A stretch of DNA of 64,000 bases from Sideroxydans lithotrophicus ES-1 (GTDB lineage Bacteria > Pseudomonadota > Gammaproteobacteria > Burkholderiales > Gallionellaceae). The translations under genes were made by a program, and so were the position numbers. The stretch covers positions 1,727,063-1,791,062 of the forward strand of contig NC_013959.1 in the NCBI RefSeq assembly GCF_000025705.1. The letters are read 5' to 3'. Shown piece after piece: positions 27,495 to 36,502 of this stretch. The notes under the pieces were generated by a model. The model was not told the origin of the DNA. It did no database searches and was given only the letters and a program-made list of their open reading frames with translations. Position 1 is the first letter of the stretch. Every line of letters starts with the position of its first letter.

Positions 27495-27791
27495 CTATCT
27501 CAATGTAACGTTATCAATGTGCAACACCAGTTGCGCGATCTTCAGGCTGCGCTGCGCCAGGAAACCTTCAGCTCTCACCATCTGTCCGGTCTGCAAACGG
27601 CTGACTTGCTGTGCCGCCTCACCCAGTGCCAGTGCCGGAACATCACACTGGACCTGACGTTGCATCCCTGCTTCCTGCTGCATTGAGCTGTGGCGCAATT
27701 TGAACGCCACTCTCGCCAAACCTGCCGGGGTATAACGCAAGCCTTCCAGCTCGGCGATCTCCCCTTCAATCACACAACGGTTGCTGCTCAA
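27495..27791 (-). CDS. priB: Primosomal replication protein N (PriB)
   Basis: A single OB-fold protein of 98 residues with the PriB pattern EGEIAELEGLRYTPAGLARVAF. It helps reload the replisome at stalled forks by bridging PriA and ssDNA. The start is uncertain: the frame extends upstream over the end of rpsF, and a TTG at 27791 directly after AAGGA, giving SSNRCVIEG, best fits the family N terminus. Confidence 0.9.
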   Translation of the reverse strand: MSSNRCVIEGEIAELEGLRYTPAGLARVAFKLRHSSMQQEAGMQRQVQCDVPALALGEAAQQVSRLQTGQMVRAEGFLAQRSLKIAQLVLHIDNVTLR

Positions 27792-27798
27792 TCCTTGC

Positions 27799-28185
27799 TT
27801 ACGCTGCCGGTGCTTCTGCTGCCGGAGCCGGTGCCTCTGCAGCATCGCTGCTGAACGAACGCGACTTCTCTTCCTTCATCATGGCGGAAGGCGTGACGAC
27901 TGCAGCCTTGGTCTTGATGGTCAGGTGGCGCAGTACAGCGTCGTTGAACTTGAATGCGTGTTCGAGCTCATCCAGCGTGGGCTGGTCGACTTCGATGTTC
28001 ATCAGCACATAGTGTGCCTTGTGGATCTTCTGGATCGGGTAAGCCAGCTGGCGGCGGCCCCAGTCTTCCAGACGGTGGATGTGACCGTTCTTGCTGGTCA
28101 CCAACGTGCGATAACGCTCGACCATCGCGGGCACTTGCTCGCTCTGATCGGGATGCACGATAAATACGATTTCGTAGTGTCGCAT
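27799..28185 (-). CDS. rpsF: 30S ribosomal protein S6
   Basis: A 128-residue protein beginning [17 protein letters not shown], the S6 signature, with an Ala/Pro/Glu-rich tail in place of the enterobacterial poly-Glu end. The ATG at 28185 has AGGAG just upstream; the longer frame to 28242 is leader. Expression is driven by the strong promoter at 28269-28296. Confidence 0.98.
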   Translation of the reverse strand: MRHYEIVFIVHPDQSEQVPAMVERYRTLVTSKNGHIHRLEDWGRRQLAYPIQKIHKAHYVLMNIEVDQPTLDELEHAFKFNDAVLRHLTIKTKAAVVTPSAMMKEEKSRSFSSDAAEAPAPAAEAPAA

Positions 28186-28240
28186 TACATCTCCTTGTGG
28201 ATTAAAGCCCCCCGACATTAGTGGACGGTGGAGCAAGGTC

Positions 28241-28262
28241 AAAAACTCCCTTTTTCAGGGAG
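28241..28262 (-). terminator. Terminator-like hairpin at the 5' end of the rpsF leader
   Basis: CTCCCT/AGGGAG stem with a 5-base loop followed on the minus strand by five T. It begins about where rpsF transcription should start, so it would stop read-through from ybbP while being too close to +1 to stop rpsF transcripts. Confidence 0.65.
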
Positions 28263-28268
28263 GGGCGC

Positions 28269-28296
28269 ATTATAGGGATATTCCGTGCCGCGTCAA
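28269..28296 (-). promoter_or_regulatory. Sigma-70 promoter of rpsF operon
   Basis: On the minus strand TTGACG (28291-28296) and TATAAT (28269-28274) are spaced 16 bp, near the sigma-70 consensus, 84 bp upstream of the rpsF start. Confidence 0.8.
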
Positions 28297-28307
28297 GCAC
28301 TAACCCA

Positions 28308-30782
28308 TTAATCCGCCGCGAGAATACGCAACGGCGGACGCTGCACCAGCCGTCGCGTCGCCAGCCATCCGGCCAGCATCACCACCGCCACCCCTCCGCC
28401 TCCGCCGATCAGCCAGATGGAAACATCTGAGCGGTAAGGGATATCCAGAACGAAACGCGCCAGCACCCAGCCCAGCAACGTCGCCCCCGCCGCCGCAAAC
28501 AGCCCGCTCAAGCCGCCCAGCACGGCGAACTCGGACAGGTGCAGACGGCGCAAATAGCGGCTATCCGCGCCCAGCGTGCGCAGGATCGCCGCCTCATGGC
28601 TGCGCTCGTCCTGCGTAGCCAGCAGGGCGGCATACAGCACGGCCAAGCCAGAAAGCAGCGTGAACAGGAACACCGCGCTGACCGTCTGCGCGATCTGGTC
28701 CATGATGTTGCGCACCTGGGCGATCACCGCGCCGGTGTCGATCAGCAAAATATTGGGAAATGCGCGCGCCAGCTCGTCGCCCGCGCGCACCTTGTCCGGC
28801 GGCAGATAGAAACTGCTCAGGTAGCTGGCCGGGAAATCCCTGAGCAATTCCGGCGTGGCGATGACGAAGAAATTCACTTTCATCGAATCCCACTGCACCT
28901 TGCGCAGGCTGGTCACGCGCGCCGTGAAGGTACTGCCCGCAACATCATAGGTAAGCCTATCGCCGAGATGGATACCCAACGTTTTGGCAATGCCCTCCTC
29001 TACTGAAAGCTGCCCATTGGCGCCAATGTTCCACCACTTTCCACTCACCAACTCATTCCAGTACGGCATCTGTTCCATCCAGGAAAGATTGAATTCGCGC
29101 TCCACCAAAGCTCGGGCACGTGGATCGGGGTAACTGTCGCCGTTGATGGCACGGTCATCGATGGCGATCAGCCTGCCGCGCACCATCGGCTGCAACTGCG
29201 GTACCGGCAACGACTGGCGCACAAAGAAATCCTGCACAGCCTGAATCTGGTCGGGCTGGATGTTCACCACAAAGCGGTTCGGCGTATCCGGCGGCAGCTT
29301 GCCCTGCCAGCTTTGCAACAGGTCCCCGCGTACCAGTGTCAGCACCAGCAACGCCATGCCGCCGAGGCTCAGCGCCACCACCTGCACCGCGGCACTGCGC
29401 CCGTGGCGGGCAAGGTTATTGAGCGCGTGCCGCCATTGCGATTGGAAATAGTATGAATTGCGCGCCAGCCCATGCAGCAGCAGCCACGCCAGCCAGCCGA
29501 ACACCAGCAACCCCGCCAGTAATCCGCCAAGAACCGCCATACCCAGCTTCAGCGAACCCGCATGCCACAGGAACAATAAAGCCAGCACGCCAACTGCCAG
29601 GCCGTAGATCAGCCAGCCGCTGGTTTCCGGCGAACCCAATTCGCGGCGCAACACGCGCAACGGCGAAACCTTGCGCAATTGCAGCAGAGGCAGGAAGGCG
29701 AAACCCAGCAACAAGGCAAAACCACTGGCCGCCGCCTTGATCAACGGCAACACGCCCGGTTGCGGCAGGCTGGCGCTGCGCATGGAAGCGATGCTCTCGA
29801 TCAATGCTGCCTGCGTGACATAACCCAGCAATCCGCCAAGCAGCACTGCCACCACACCAAGCAGGATGAACTGGTACAGGAACAGCCACAGCACCTGCTC
29901 CTGCTGCGCCCCCAGGCAGCGCATCACCGCACAGCCATCCAGATGCCGCAGCACGAAGCGCCGAGCCGCCAGCGCCATCGCAGCACCGGCCAGGATCGCC
30001 GCGGTCAGTGCCGCGAGCCCGAGGAAATGTTCGGCGCGTTCCAGCGCCGTGCGAATCTCGGGTCGTGCATCGCGCACGTCTTCCATCTTCTCGTTGCCGG
30101 AAAGTCTGGGTTGCAACTCGGAACGCAGCATTTTCACTTGCGCCGCATCGCCCGCGATCATCAGACGATAGGAGATGCGGCTGCCTTCCTGCAGCAACCC
30201 GGTGGAGGCCAGGTCCGCATCGTTCATCAACACCCGCGGTGCAAAGCTGGAGAAACCAATGGACTGGTCTATGTCCTTCACGATGCGCGCTCCTATCGTG
30301 AAGCGCCGCGCACCGATGCCCACCTCATCCCCCACCCCGATATCGAGACGGCGCAACAGCCGCTCATCCACCCACACCGTACCGTGTGCCGGGATGGCCT
30401 GTGCCACATGCACCTTGCCATCGTCGATCTCGATCTTGCCGCGCAATGGATATCCGGGTTGTGCCGACTGGATATCGCTCAGCAGTACCTGCTCACGGTG
30501 CGACACCATGCTGGGAAAACTGCGGCTCTGCACCACGCGCAAGCCGCGTTTCTGCGCCATCTCGCGATAAGCCGGAGTGAACGGACGCGTCGAGGAGATG
30601 CGCAGGTCGGCACCGATCAGACTCTGCGCCTGCTGCTGCAACGCCTGCCGCACGCGGTCGGCGAACAGGCCGACGGTGGCCAGACTGCCCACCGCCAGCA
30701 CCAGCGCCAGCAGCAGCACGCGCCACTCTCCGGCGCGCCAGTCGCGGCGCAAGAGGTTGAGAGACAGGCGGAGAAGATTCAT
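28308..30782 (-). CDS. ybbP: FtsX-like ABC permease, YbbP family
   Basis: An 824-residue membrane protein with the doubled FtsX/MacB-like layout: an N-terminal helix, a periplasmic domain (about 45-250), central helices (260-480 region), a second periplasmic domain (490-690) and C-terminal helices with FLFTLLSGLAVLYAALLATQ. Together with the ATPase at 31415 it forms the YbbA-YbbP system, which is placed beside tesA as in E. coli. Its function is unsettled; a role in envelope lipid or lipoprotein handling is proposed for the family. An unrelated gene separates it from its ATPase. Confidence 0.9.
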   Translation of the reverse strand: MNLLRLSLNLLRRDWRAGEWRVLLLALVLAVGSLATVGLFADRVRQALQQQAQSLIGADLRISSTRPFTPAYREMAQKRGLRVVQSRSFPSMVSHREQVLLSDIQSAQPGYPLRGKIEIDDGKVHVAQAIPAHGTVWVDERLLRRLDIGVGDEVGIGARRFTIGARIVKDIDQSIGFSSFAPRVLMNDADLASTGLLQEGSRISYRLMIAGDAAQVKMLRSELQPRLSGNEKMEDVRDARPEIRTALERAEHFLGLAALTAAILAGAAMALAARRFVLRHLDGCAVMRCLGAQQEQVLWLFLYQFILLGVVAVLLGGLLGYVTQAALIESIASMRSASLPQPGVLPLIKAAASGFALLLGFAFLPLLQLRKVSPLRVLRRELGSPETSGWLIYGLAVGVLALLFLWHAGSLKLGMAVLGGLLAGLLVFGWLAWLLLHGLARNSYYFQSQWRHALNNLARHGRSAAVQVVALSLGGMALLVLTLVRGDLLQSWQGKLPPDTPNRFVVNIQPDQIQAVQDFFVRQSLPVPQLQPMVRGRLIAIDDRAINGDSYPDPRARALVEREFNLSWMEQMPYWNELVSGKWWNIGANGQLSVEEGIAKTLGIHLGDRLTYDVAGSTFTARVTSLRKVQWDSMKVNFFVIATPELLRDFPASYLSSFYLPPDKVRAGDELARAFPNILLIDTGAVIAQVRNIMDQIAQTVSAVFLFTLLSGLAVLYAALLATQDERSHEAAILRTLGADSRYLRRLHLSEFAVLGGLSGLFAAAGATLLGWVLARFVLDIPYRSDVSIWLIGGGGGVAVVMLAGWLATRRLVQRPPLRILAAD

Positions 30783-30785
30783 TTT

Positions 30786-31418
30786 CTATTCACGTGAAAT
30801 TGCGCTGTCCGATTTGAACTGATAACTAAGCTCATGTGCCTTGGCCAACACGCTCGCGGCAAGTGATTCGTTGGTAGCAATTGCTGCAAGACCAAGAGTT
30901 GATAAAAGTGCTATTGATCCAGTGAACGACAGAACTTCATCAACCTCTGCATCTGAATAGTTTGGCTGTATCGCATCGCCCGTATTCCATCGAAGTACCT
31001 GCTGGGAACCGGTGTGGGCATAGGCACACATATCTGACCAACTTTGTTTGTAAATATCCGAGAGTTGTCCAGAATCGAAACCTGGAGTCTGCTCAATGGC
31101 AGAGAGTATGGATGGCATTTTAGGTGGGCTCTTCCCGTGTGAAAACCCCTCCAGCTCAGCGTCTTTTGCGCAATGTGCAAGCCACAATCCTCTGAGGTAG
31201 GCCTCGAACACTGGGCGCACAAGCGCAAAGGCTGGAGCATGCAGCGGGTGAGTTTGACTCAGAAGAAGAAGGATTGCCTGATGGTGCTCTTGAGCAACGA
31301 TAAAACATGTTCCAGCAAGACGTACTCGAACGGAGCCTGATAATTGCATGTCGCAGACTTGTTGCTCTATCCATGCTGCCAAATCATGCCCCTGCGAGAG
31401 ACGATGAGCTAACTTCAT
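30786..31418 (-). CDS. DUF6988-like protein inserted between ybbA and ybbP
   Basis: A 210-residue soluble helical protein with HHQAILLLLSQTHPLHAPAFALVRPVFEAYLRGLWLAH and the motif MCAYAHTGSQQ. The pattern resembles the DUF6988 and DUF5677 families, whose functions are unknown. The ATG overlaps the ybbA stop by 4 bp (ATGA), and its stop is 3 bp from the ybbP start. Its sequence is visibly more AT-rich than both neighbours, suggesting acquisition by transfer into an existing operon without breaking it. Family assignment is from memory of the pattern. Confidence 0.7.
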   Translation of the reverse strand: MKLAHRLSQGHDLAAWIEQQVCDMQLSGSVRVRLAGTCFIVAQEHHQAILLLLSQTHPLHAPAFALVRPVFEAYLRGLWLAHCAKDAELEGFSHGKSPPKMPSILSAIEQTPGFDSGQLSDIYKQSWSDMCAYAHTGSQQVLRWNTGDAIQPNYSDAEVDEVLSFTGSIALLSTLGLAAIATNESLAASVLAKAHELSYQFKSDSAISRE

Positions 31419-32083
31419 ACCATCACCCGTCCTGCAGCAAGTCGTAATTGCTTGCCGCAACGCTTTGCCAGCGCATCGTCATGGGTAACCAGGATCAGCG
31501 TCGTGCCCTGTGCGCGGTTCAGTTCCAGCATCAGCTCGATGATTTGCGCACCGGTGTCGGCATCGAGGTTGCCGGTGGGCTCGTCGGCAAAGAGTATCTT
31601 CGGCCGGGTGACGAAGGCACGCGCCAGTGCCACGCGCTGCTGCTCGCCGCCGGAGAGATGTTTCGGCACATGATGCATGCGCGCGGCAAGGCCGACTTGC
31701 TGCAACGACGCTTCGGCGCGCTGGCGCGCATCCTTTGCGCCGGCCAGCTCCAGCGGCAGCATCACGTTCTCCAGCGCATTCAGCGCGGGCAGCAGCTGGA
31801 ACGACTGGAACACGAAGCCGGCCAGTTCGCCGCGCAGCCTTGCGCGACCGTCCTCGTCCAGCGCGAACAGGTCGGTGCCATGCAGCAATACCTTGCCGCC
31901 GGTCGGTACATCCAGCCCGGCCAGCAGGCCGAGCAAGGTGGATTTGCCGGAACCGGAGGCGCCGACGATGGCGAGGCTCTCGCCTGCTTTCACCGTGAAA
32001 GTGACATCGTGCAATATCGTGAGCGGCTGATCGCCACTTAACACTTGCTTGGTGAGCCCTGCTGCTTGCACAATCGACGCCAT
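31415..32083 (-). CDS. ybbA: ABC transporter ATP-binding protein YbbA
   Basis: A 222-residue ATPase of the LolD/MacB type. Walker A is VGASGSGKST, the signature is LSGGEQQRVALARAF and Walker B is ILFADEPTGNLD. The start at 32083 follows AAAGG by 5 bases; its ATG overlaps the tesA ATG in the palindrome CATG. It energises the YbbP permease. Confidence 0.94.
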   Translation of the reverse strand: MASIVQAAGLTKQVLSGDQPLTILHDVTFTVKAGESLAIVGASGSGKSTLLGLLAGLDVPTGGKVLLHGTDLFALDEDGRARLRGELAGFVFQSFQLLPALNALENVMLPLELAGAKDARQRAEASLQQVGLAARMHHVPKHLSGGEQQRVALARAFVTRPKILFADEPTGNLDADTGAQIIELMLELNRAQGTTLILVTHDDALAKRCGKQLRLAAGRVMV

Positions 32084-32690
32084 GAAGACCTTTCTGAAAA
32101 TAGCATTGCTCATAGCCGCACTGGCGCTGTCCTGCTCGGCACAGGCAGCAAAGAACATCCTGCTGTTCGGCGACAGTTTATCAGCCGGTTACGGGATTGA
32201 GCGCGACGATTCATGGGCGAATTTATTGCAGCAGGAGTTGAAAAAAAGCCACCCTCAGTATGAAGTGGTGAATGCCAGCATCAGCGGCGAGACCACTGCG
32301 GGTGGGCTGCGCCGTATCGGCAAGGCTTTGCAGCAACACCGGCCTGCGGTGGTCGTCGTCGAACTCGGTGCCAACGACGGGCTGCGCGGCGGCGCCATCC
32401 CCGAGATGAAGAAGAACCTGGACAGGATAATCACCCAGGCGCAGAAAGCCAACGCCAGGGTGCTGTTGCTCGGTATCCAGCTGCCGCCGAACTATGGCCC
32501 GGACTACACCAGGAAATTCCGCGCGATATATCCGGCTCTGGCGAAACAGCACGACATCGCGCTGGTTCCCTTCATGCTGGAGGGGGTAAAACCGGAACAA
32601 TTCCAAGCCGACAATCTGCATCCGAACGCAGAAGCACAACGGGGTATCATGCAGCACATCCTGCACTCCTTGATACCCCTGCTAGACTGA
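32082..32690 (+). CDS. tesA: Arylesterase / lysophospholipase TesA (SGNH hydrolase)
   Basis: A 202-residue secreted esterase with a signal peptide (about 1-22, ending SAQA). The SGNH blocks are FGDSLSAGYG (nucleophile Ser), the Gly in ISGETTAGG, GANDG, and DNLHPN with the Asp-His pair. It hydrolyses acyl-CoA, lysophospholipid or aryl esters in the periplasm. Head-to-head placement with ybbA is conserved in E. coli. No good ribosome site is visible, so the start could be an upstream GTG or TTG inside ybbA. Confidence 0.92.
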   Translation: MKTFLKIALLIAALALSCSAQAAKNILLFGDSLSAGYGIERDDSWANLLQQELKKSHPQYEVVNASISGETTAGGLRRIGKALQQHRPAVVVVELGANDGLRGGAIPEMKKNLDRIITQAQKANARVLLLGIQLPPNYGPDYTRKFRAIYPALAKQHDIALVPFMLEGVKPEQFQADNLHPNAEAQRGIMQHILHSLIPLLD

Positions 32691-34720
32691 TGACCAATCA
32701 CCTCGCCCACGAAACCAGCCCCTACCTGTTGCAGCACGCCGACAATCCGGTGGACTGGCATCCATGGAGTGCAGCGACCTTGCAACTCGCACGCGATCTG
32801 GGCAAGCCCATCCTGCTGTCCATCGGCTATTCGGCCTGCCACTGGTGCCATGTGATGGCGCATGAATCGTTCGAGGATGAAGCCGTCGCAGCGGTGATGA
32901 ACGAGCTGTTCATCAACATCAAGGTGGACAGGGAAGAACGACCCGACCTCGACCAGATCTACCAGAACGCGCATCAACTGCTTTCGCGGCGCAGCGGCGG
33001 CTGGCCACTGACCATGTTCCTTGCTCCGGATGGCACGCCGTTCTACAGCGGCACCTATTTTCCCAAGCAGGCGCGCTACGGCTTGCCCGGCTTCCCTGCG
33101 CTGATACAGGACATCGCGCATGCCTACAAGGAACAACGCGGCGAACTTGCCGAACAGGGCAAGCAGATCGTTGCCGCGCTCGCTGCATGGCAGCCTGAAA
33201 AGAGCGCGACCGATTCCACTCTCGATGCGTCGCCGATAGCCACCTCCATCCGGCAGCACAGCGAGAATTTCGACCGCGTGAACGGCGGATTCGGCGGTGC
33301 GCCCAAGTTCCTGCATCCCGCCGAACTCGACCTGCTGTTGCAGCAAACCCATGCCACCCATGATGCGCAGACACGCCACATCGTGCTGTTCACGCTGCAG
33401 CAAATGGCACAGGGCGGATTGTACGACCAGCTCGGCGGCGGCTTCTGCAGATACAGCGTGGATGCAGAATGGGACATCCCGCACTTCGAGAAGATGCTCT
33501 ACGACAACGGCCTGCTGCTCGGCCTGTATAGCGATGCCTGGCTGAGCAGCAGCGACCCGTTCTTCGCCCGCATCGTGGAGCAGACCGCAGCCTGGGTGAT
33601 GCGCGAGATGCAATCGCCGCAAGGCGGCTACTATGCATCGCTGGATGCGGACTCGGAGCACGAGGAAGGCAAGTTCTATGTATGGCAGCGCAACGACATC
33701 CGCGACCTGTTGAGCGCTGCCGAATACGCGCTCATCCAGCCGCATTACGGCCTCGACAGCACGCCCAATTTCGAGAACCACGCCTGGAACCTGCGCGTGT
33801 CGCAACCGCTGGGTGAGATAGCGCAGAAACTCGGACTCGGCGAGGAACAGGCGGCCATGCTGCTCGCTGCGGCAAAGACAAAACTGTTCGCCGCGCGCGA
33901 GCAGCGCATCCGCCCCGGCCGCGACGAAAAGATACTCGGCAGCTGGAACGGCCTGATGATCGCCGGCATGGCGAAAGCCGCGCGCATTTTCGGGCGCGAG
34001 GATTGGCTGCATTCGGCACAGCAGGCGATGGATTTCGTGCGCACCACCTTGTGGCAGGACGGCAGATTGCTCGCCACCCACAAGGATGGCAAGACGCACC
34101 TGAACGCCTACCTGGACGACCACGCTTACCTGTTGAATGCCGCGCTGGAATTGCTCCAGGCCGAATTCCGCTCCCCAGACTTGAGCTTTGCCGTGCAAAT
34201 CGCCGATGCGCTGCTGGCACGTTTTGAAGATGTCCGGAACGGTGGCTTCTTCTTCACCAGCCACGATCACGAGGCGCTGATCCAGCGCAACAAGACCGCG
34301 CAGGACAACGCCACCCCCTCGGGCAACGGCATCGCTACGCAAGGCCTGTTGCGCCTGGCCGAGCTGACGGGTGACATACGCTACACGGATGCTGCCGAAC
34401 GCTGCCTGAAACTGTTCTTCCCGATCATGCAGCGCGCAGCCGGCCAGTTCAGCAGCTTGTGCACGGCACTGGGCGAGGCCCTGCAACCGCCCTCCATGCT
34501 GGTGCTGTGCGGTGCAGAAATAGAAACAGCCGCCTGGCGGGCGGCTGTGGCGGCGAAATATCTGCCGGGATTGATGATCATAGTCCTGAACGGTGATGAA
34601 GCCAGCTTGCCGTCATCGCTGGATAAACCACGCTCCGCCACGACCACAGCCTGGCTGTGCCATGGCACGCAGTGCCTGCCGCCGATCACCAGCCTGGATG
34701 AGTTGCTGACCGAACTATAA
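32690..34720 (+). CDS. Thioredoxin-domain protein of DUF255 (YyaL/SSP411) family
   Basis: A 676-residue protein. The N-terminal thioredoxin-like domain (1-165) has NHLAHETSPYLLQHADNPVDW and SIGYSACHWCHVMAHESF, where CHWC is the redox motif. The remainder is an alpha/alpha barrel resembling N-acylglucosamine epimerase or glycosidase folds. The family occurs in bacteria and animals (spermatogenesis-associated protein 20), and its reaction is not established. The ATG shares a base with the tesA stop. Confidence 0.92.
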   Translation: MTNHLAHETSPYLLQHADNPVDWHPWSAATLQLARDLGKPILLSIGYSACHWCHVMAHESFEDEAVAAVMNELFINIKVDREERPDLDQIYQNAHQLLSRRSGGWPLTMFLAPDGTPFYSGTYFPKQARYGLPGFPALIQDIAHAYKEQRGELAEQGKQIVAALAAWQPEKSATDSTLDASPIATSIRQHSENFDRVNGGFGGAPKFLHPAELDLLLQQTHATHDAQTRHIVLFTLQQMAQGGLYDQLGGGFCRYSVDAEWDIPHFEKMLYDNGLLLGLYSDAWLSSSDPFFARIVEQTAAWVMREMQSPQGGYYASLDADSEHEEGKFYVWQRNDIRDLLSAAEYALIQPHYGLDSTPNFENHAWNLRVSQPLGEIAQKLGLGEEQAAMLLAAAKTKLFAAREQRIRPGRDEKILGSWNGLMIAGMAKAARIFGREDWLHSAQQAMDFVRTTLWQDGRLLATHKDGKTHLNAYLDDHAYLLNAALELLQAEFRSPDLSFAVQIADALLARFEDVRNGGFFFTSHDHEALIQRNKTAQDNATPSGNGIATQGLLRLAELTGDIRYTDAAERCLKLFFPIMQRAAGQFSSLCTALGEALQPPSMLVLCGAEIETAAWRAAVAAKYLPGLMIIVLNGDEASLPSSLDKPRSATTTAWLCHGTQCLPPITSLDELLTEL

Positions 34721-34774
34721 CCAGCCACTTGGCAACCGTTCTTTGGTTGCTTAGTGGGATGGCTAGTCGCTTCA

Positions 34775-35728
34775 TCAGCGTAGCGTCACTGCGCCGAGTT
34801 GCGCCCCGAACCCTGGAAACATGCTTGCCACACCGGCGCCGAACTTCTTCGCCAGGCGATCCGCAAAACCTTCATGCGTGGTGAAGTCCACGATATTCTC
34901 TTCCTTGAGCACATCGCGCGCGACCGAATCCACACTGCCGTATTCATCCGCCAGCCCCATCTCGATGGCTTTGTCGCCCGTCCAGAACAAACCGCTGAAG
35001 GTTTCCGGCGTTTCTTTCAGGCGCTTGCCGCGCCCCTGTTTCACCACGTCGATGAACTGCATATGGATGTCTTCCAGCATCTTCCTGGTGAATGCCTCGT
35101 GCTTGGGATTGAGCGGCGAGAACGGATCCATGAACCCCTTGTTCTCGCCTGCGGTGAACAGGCGGCGTTCCACACCAAGCTTCTGCATGGTGCCGGTGAA
35201 ACCGAAACCGTCCATCAGCACGCCGATGGAACCGACGATGCTGGCCTTGTTCACATAGATCTTGTCCGCCGCCGCTGCGATGTAATAGCCGCCCGAGGCA
35301 CACATGTCTTCCACCACCACATACAGCGGAATGTCCGGGTGCAATTTCCGCTGGCGGCGTATCTCGTCATTCACCAGGCCGGCCTGCACCGGACTGCCGC
35401 CCGGACTGTTGATGCGCAGGATGACTCCCACTGTGTTCTTGTCCTTGAATGCATCCTGCAGACTGCCGATCAGGTTGTCTGCGTTGGCATTGCTGTCGGA
35501 GGAGATGACACCGGTCAGGTCGATCAGCGCAGTATGTTTGCCGCTCAGCGAGCCGTCGACCTTGTCGCCGGACCATCCCATGAACAGGAACAACAAAAGG
35601 AACAGGTAACCGAAGGTGAGCGACTTGAAGAAGATGCCCCAATGCCGCGCGCGGCGCTGTTCCTGCAGGGCGGACATCGCCAATTTCTCCAGCACGCTAC
35701 GTTCCCAGTTGTTGTTTTCGTCTGCCAT
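34775..35728 (-). CDS. sppA: Signal peptide peptidase SppA, 36K type
   Basis: A 317-residue S49 peptidase with one N-terminal membrane helix (about 34-55). The Ser/Lys dyad is in MCASGGYYIAAAADK and KASIVGSIGV; GGSPVQAG is the conserved oxyanion region. It degrades cleaved signal peptides in the inner membrane. The ATG at 35728 has AAGGAG 8 bases upstream. It follows the HAD phosphatase gene by 25 bp. Confidence 0.94.
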   Translation of the reverse strand: MADENNNWERSVLEKLAMSALQEQRRARHWGIFFKSLTFGYLFLLLFLFMGWSGDKVDGSLSGKHTALIDLTGVISSDSNANADNLIGSLQDAFKDKNTVGVILRINSPGGSPVQAGLVNDEIRRQRKLHPDIPLYVVVEDMCASGGYYIAAAADKIYVNKASIVGSIGVLMDGFGFTGTMQKLGVERRLFTAGENKGFMDPFSPLNPKHEAFTRKMLEDIHMQFIDVVKQGRGKRLKETPETFSGLFWTGDKAIEMGLADEYGSVDSVARDVLKEENIVDFTTHEGFADRLAKKFGAGVASMFPGFGAQLGAVTLR

Positions 35729-35753
35729 GTTAAAGACTCCTTCTATGTATTCG

Positions 35754-36410
35754 TTATGCATTGGCCCTGAACCAGTCGCGCAGTTCAGCAAAGTCATTCA
35801 GCAAGGCGATCGGGTTCAATTCGCGCAACTGCTCTTCAGGATGCGCGCCGTGCGTCACACCGATCGCATCCACTCCGGCGTTGATCGCCATCTGCAGGTC
35901 GTGCGTGGTGTCGCCGATCATCAGGGTGCGCTCGGGCGGTACATCCAGCTCATCCATGAGCTCCTGCAGCATCGCCGGATGCGGTTTGGAGAAAGTGCGG
36001 TCGGCCGTGCGCGTGGCATGGAAATACCCGCCCATCTGTGTCGTTTCCAGTGCATGGTCCAGGCCGTTGCGGTTCTTGCCGGTCGCCACCGCCAGCTGGT
36101 AGCCGGCGTCGTGCAATTCGATGATGGTCTCGCGCGCCTGGTCGAACAATGGTATCGACTCATTCTGCGAATGGAAATGATGGCGATAACGCGCCACCAG
36201 CGGTTCGTACATCGCCTCCGGCGCATCGGGAACGGCGTGGCGCAAGGCCTGCATCAGTCCCAGGCCGATCACATGGCGCGCCGTCTCGTCGTCCGGCACT
36301 GGCAATTTCAGATCGCGGCATGCCGCCTGGATCGAGGCTGCGATGATCGCCGTGGAGTCCATCACAGTGCCGTCCCAGTCGAACACGATCAAGTCATAAC
36401 GTTTTTTCAT
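35754..36410 (-). CDS. HAD-family hydrolase, phosphoglycolate phosphatase-like
   Basis: A 218-residue HAD IA phosphatase: nucleophile in FDWDGTVMDS, motif II in LAVATGKNRNG (Thr) and motif IV in LMIGDTTHDLQMA. The helical cap lies at about 15-85. Similar proteins beside rluC and sppA are annotated as Gph-like; the substrate is not determined by sequence. Confidence 0.9.
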   Translation of the reverse strand: MKKRYDLIVFDWDGTVMDSTAIIAASIQAACRDLKLPVPDDETARHVIGLGLMQALRHAVPDAPEAMYEPLVARYRHHFHSQNESIPLFDQARETIIELHDAGYQLAVATGKNRNGLDHALETTQMGGYFHATRTADRTFSKPHPAMLQELMDELDVPPERTLMIGDTTHDLQMAINAGVDAIGVTHGAHPEEQLRELNPIALLNDFAELRDWFRANA

Positions 36411-36502
36411 TCATACCGCCAAAATAAAACAGGCGCGGATTCTACCATTTCGCTTGCTCATACCATCGACTATCCCTACCATGCCGCGCCATGATGCCCC
36501 CG

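Noticed and set aside
32504-34486. 660-codon minus-strand open frame opposite the DUF255 gene
   Set aside because: Shadow of a clearly conserved gene; low-complexity translation.
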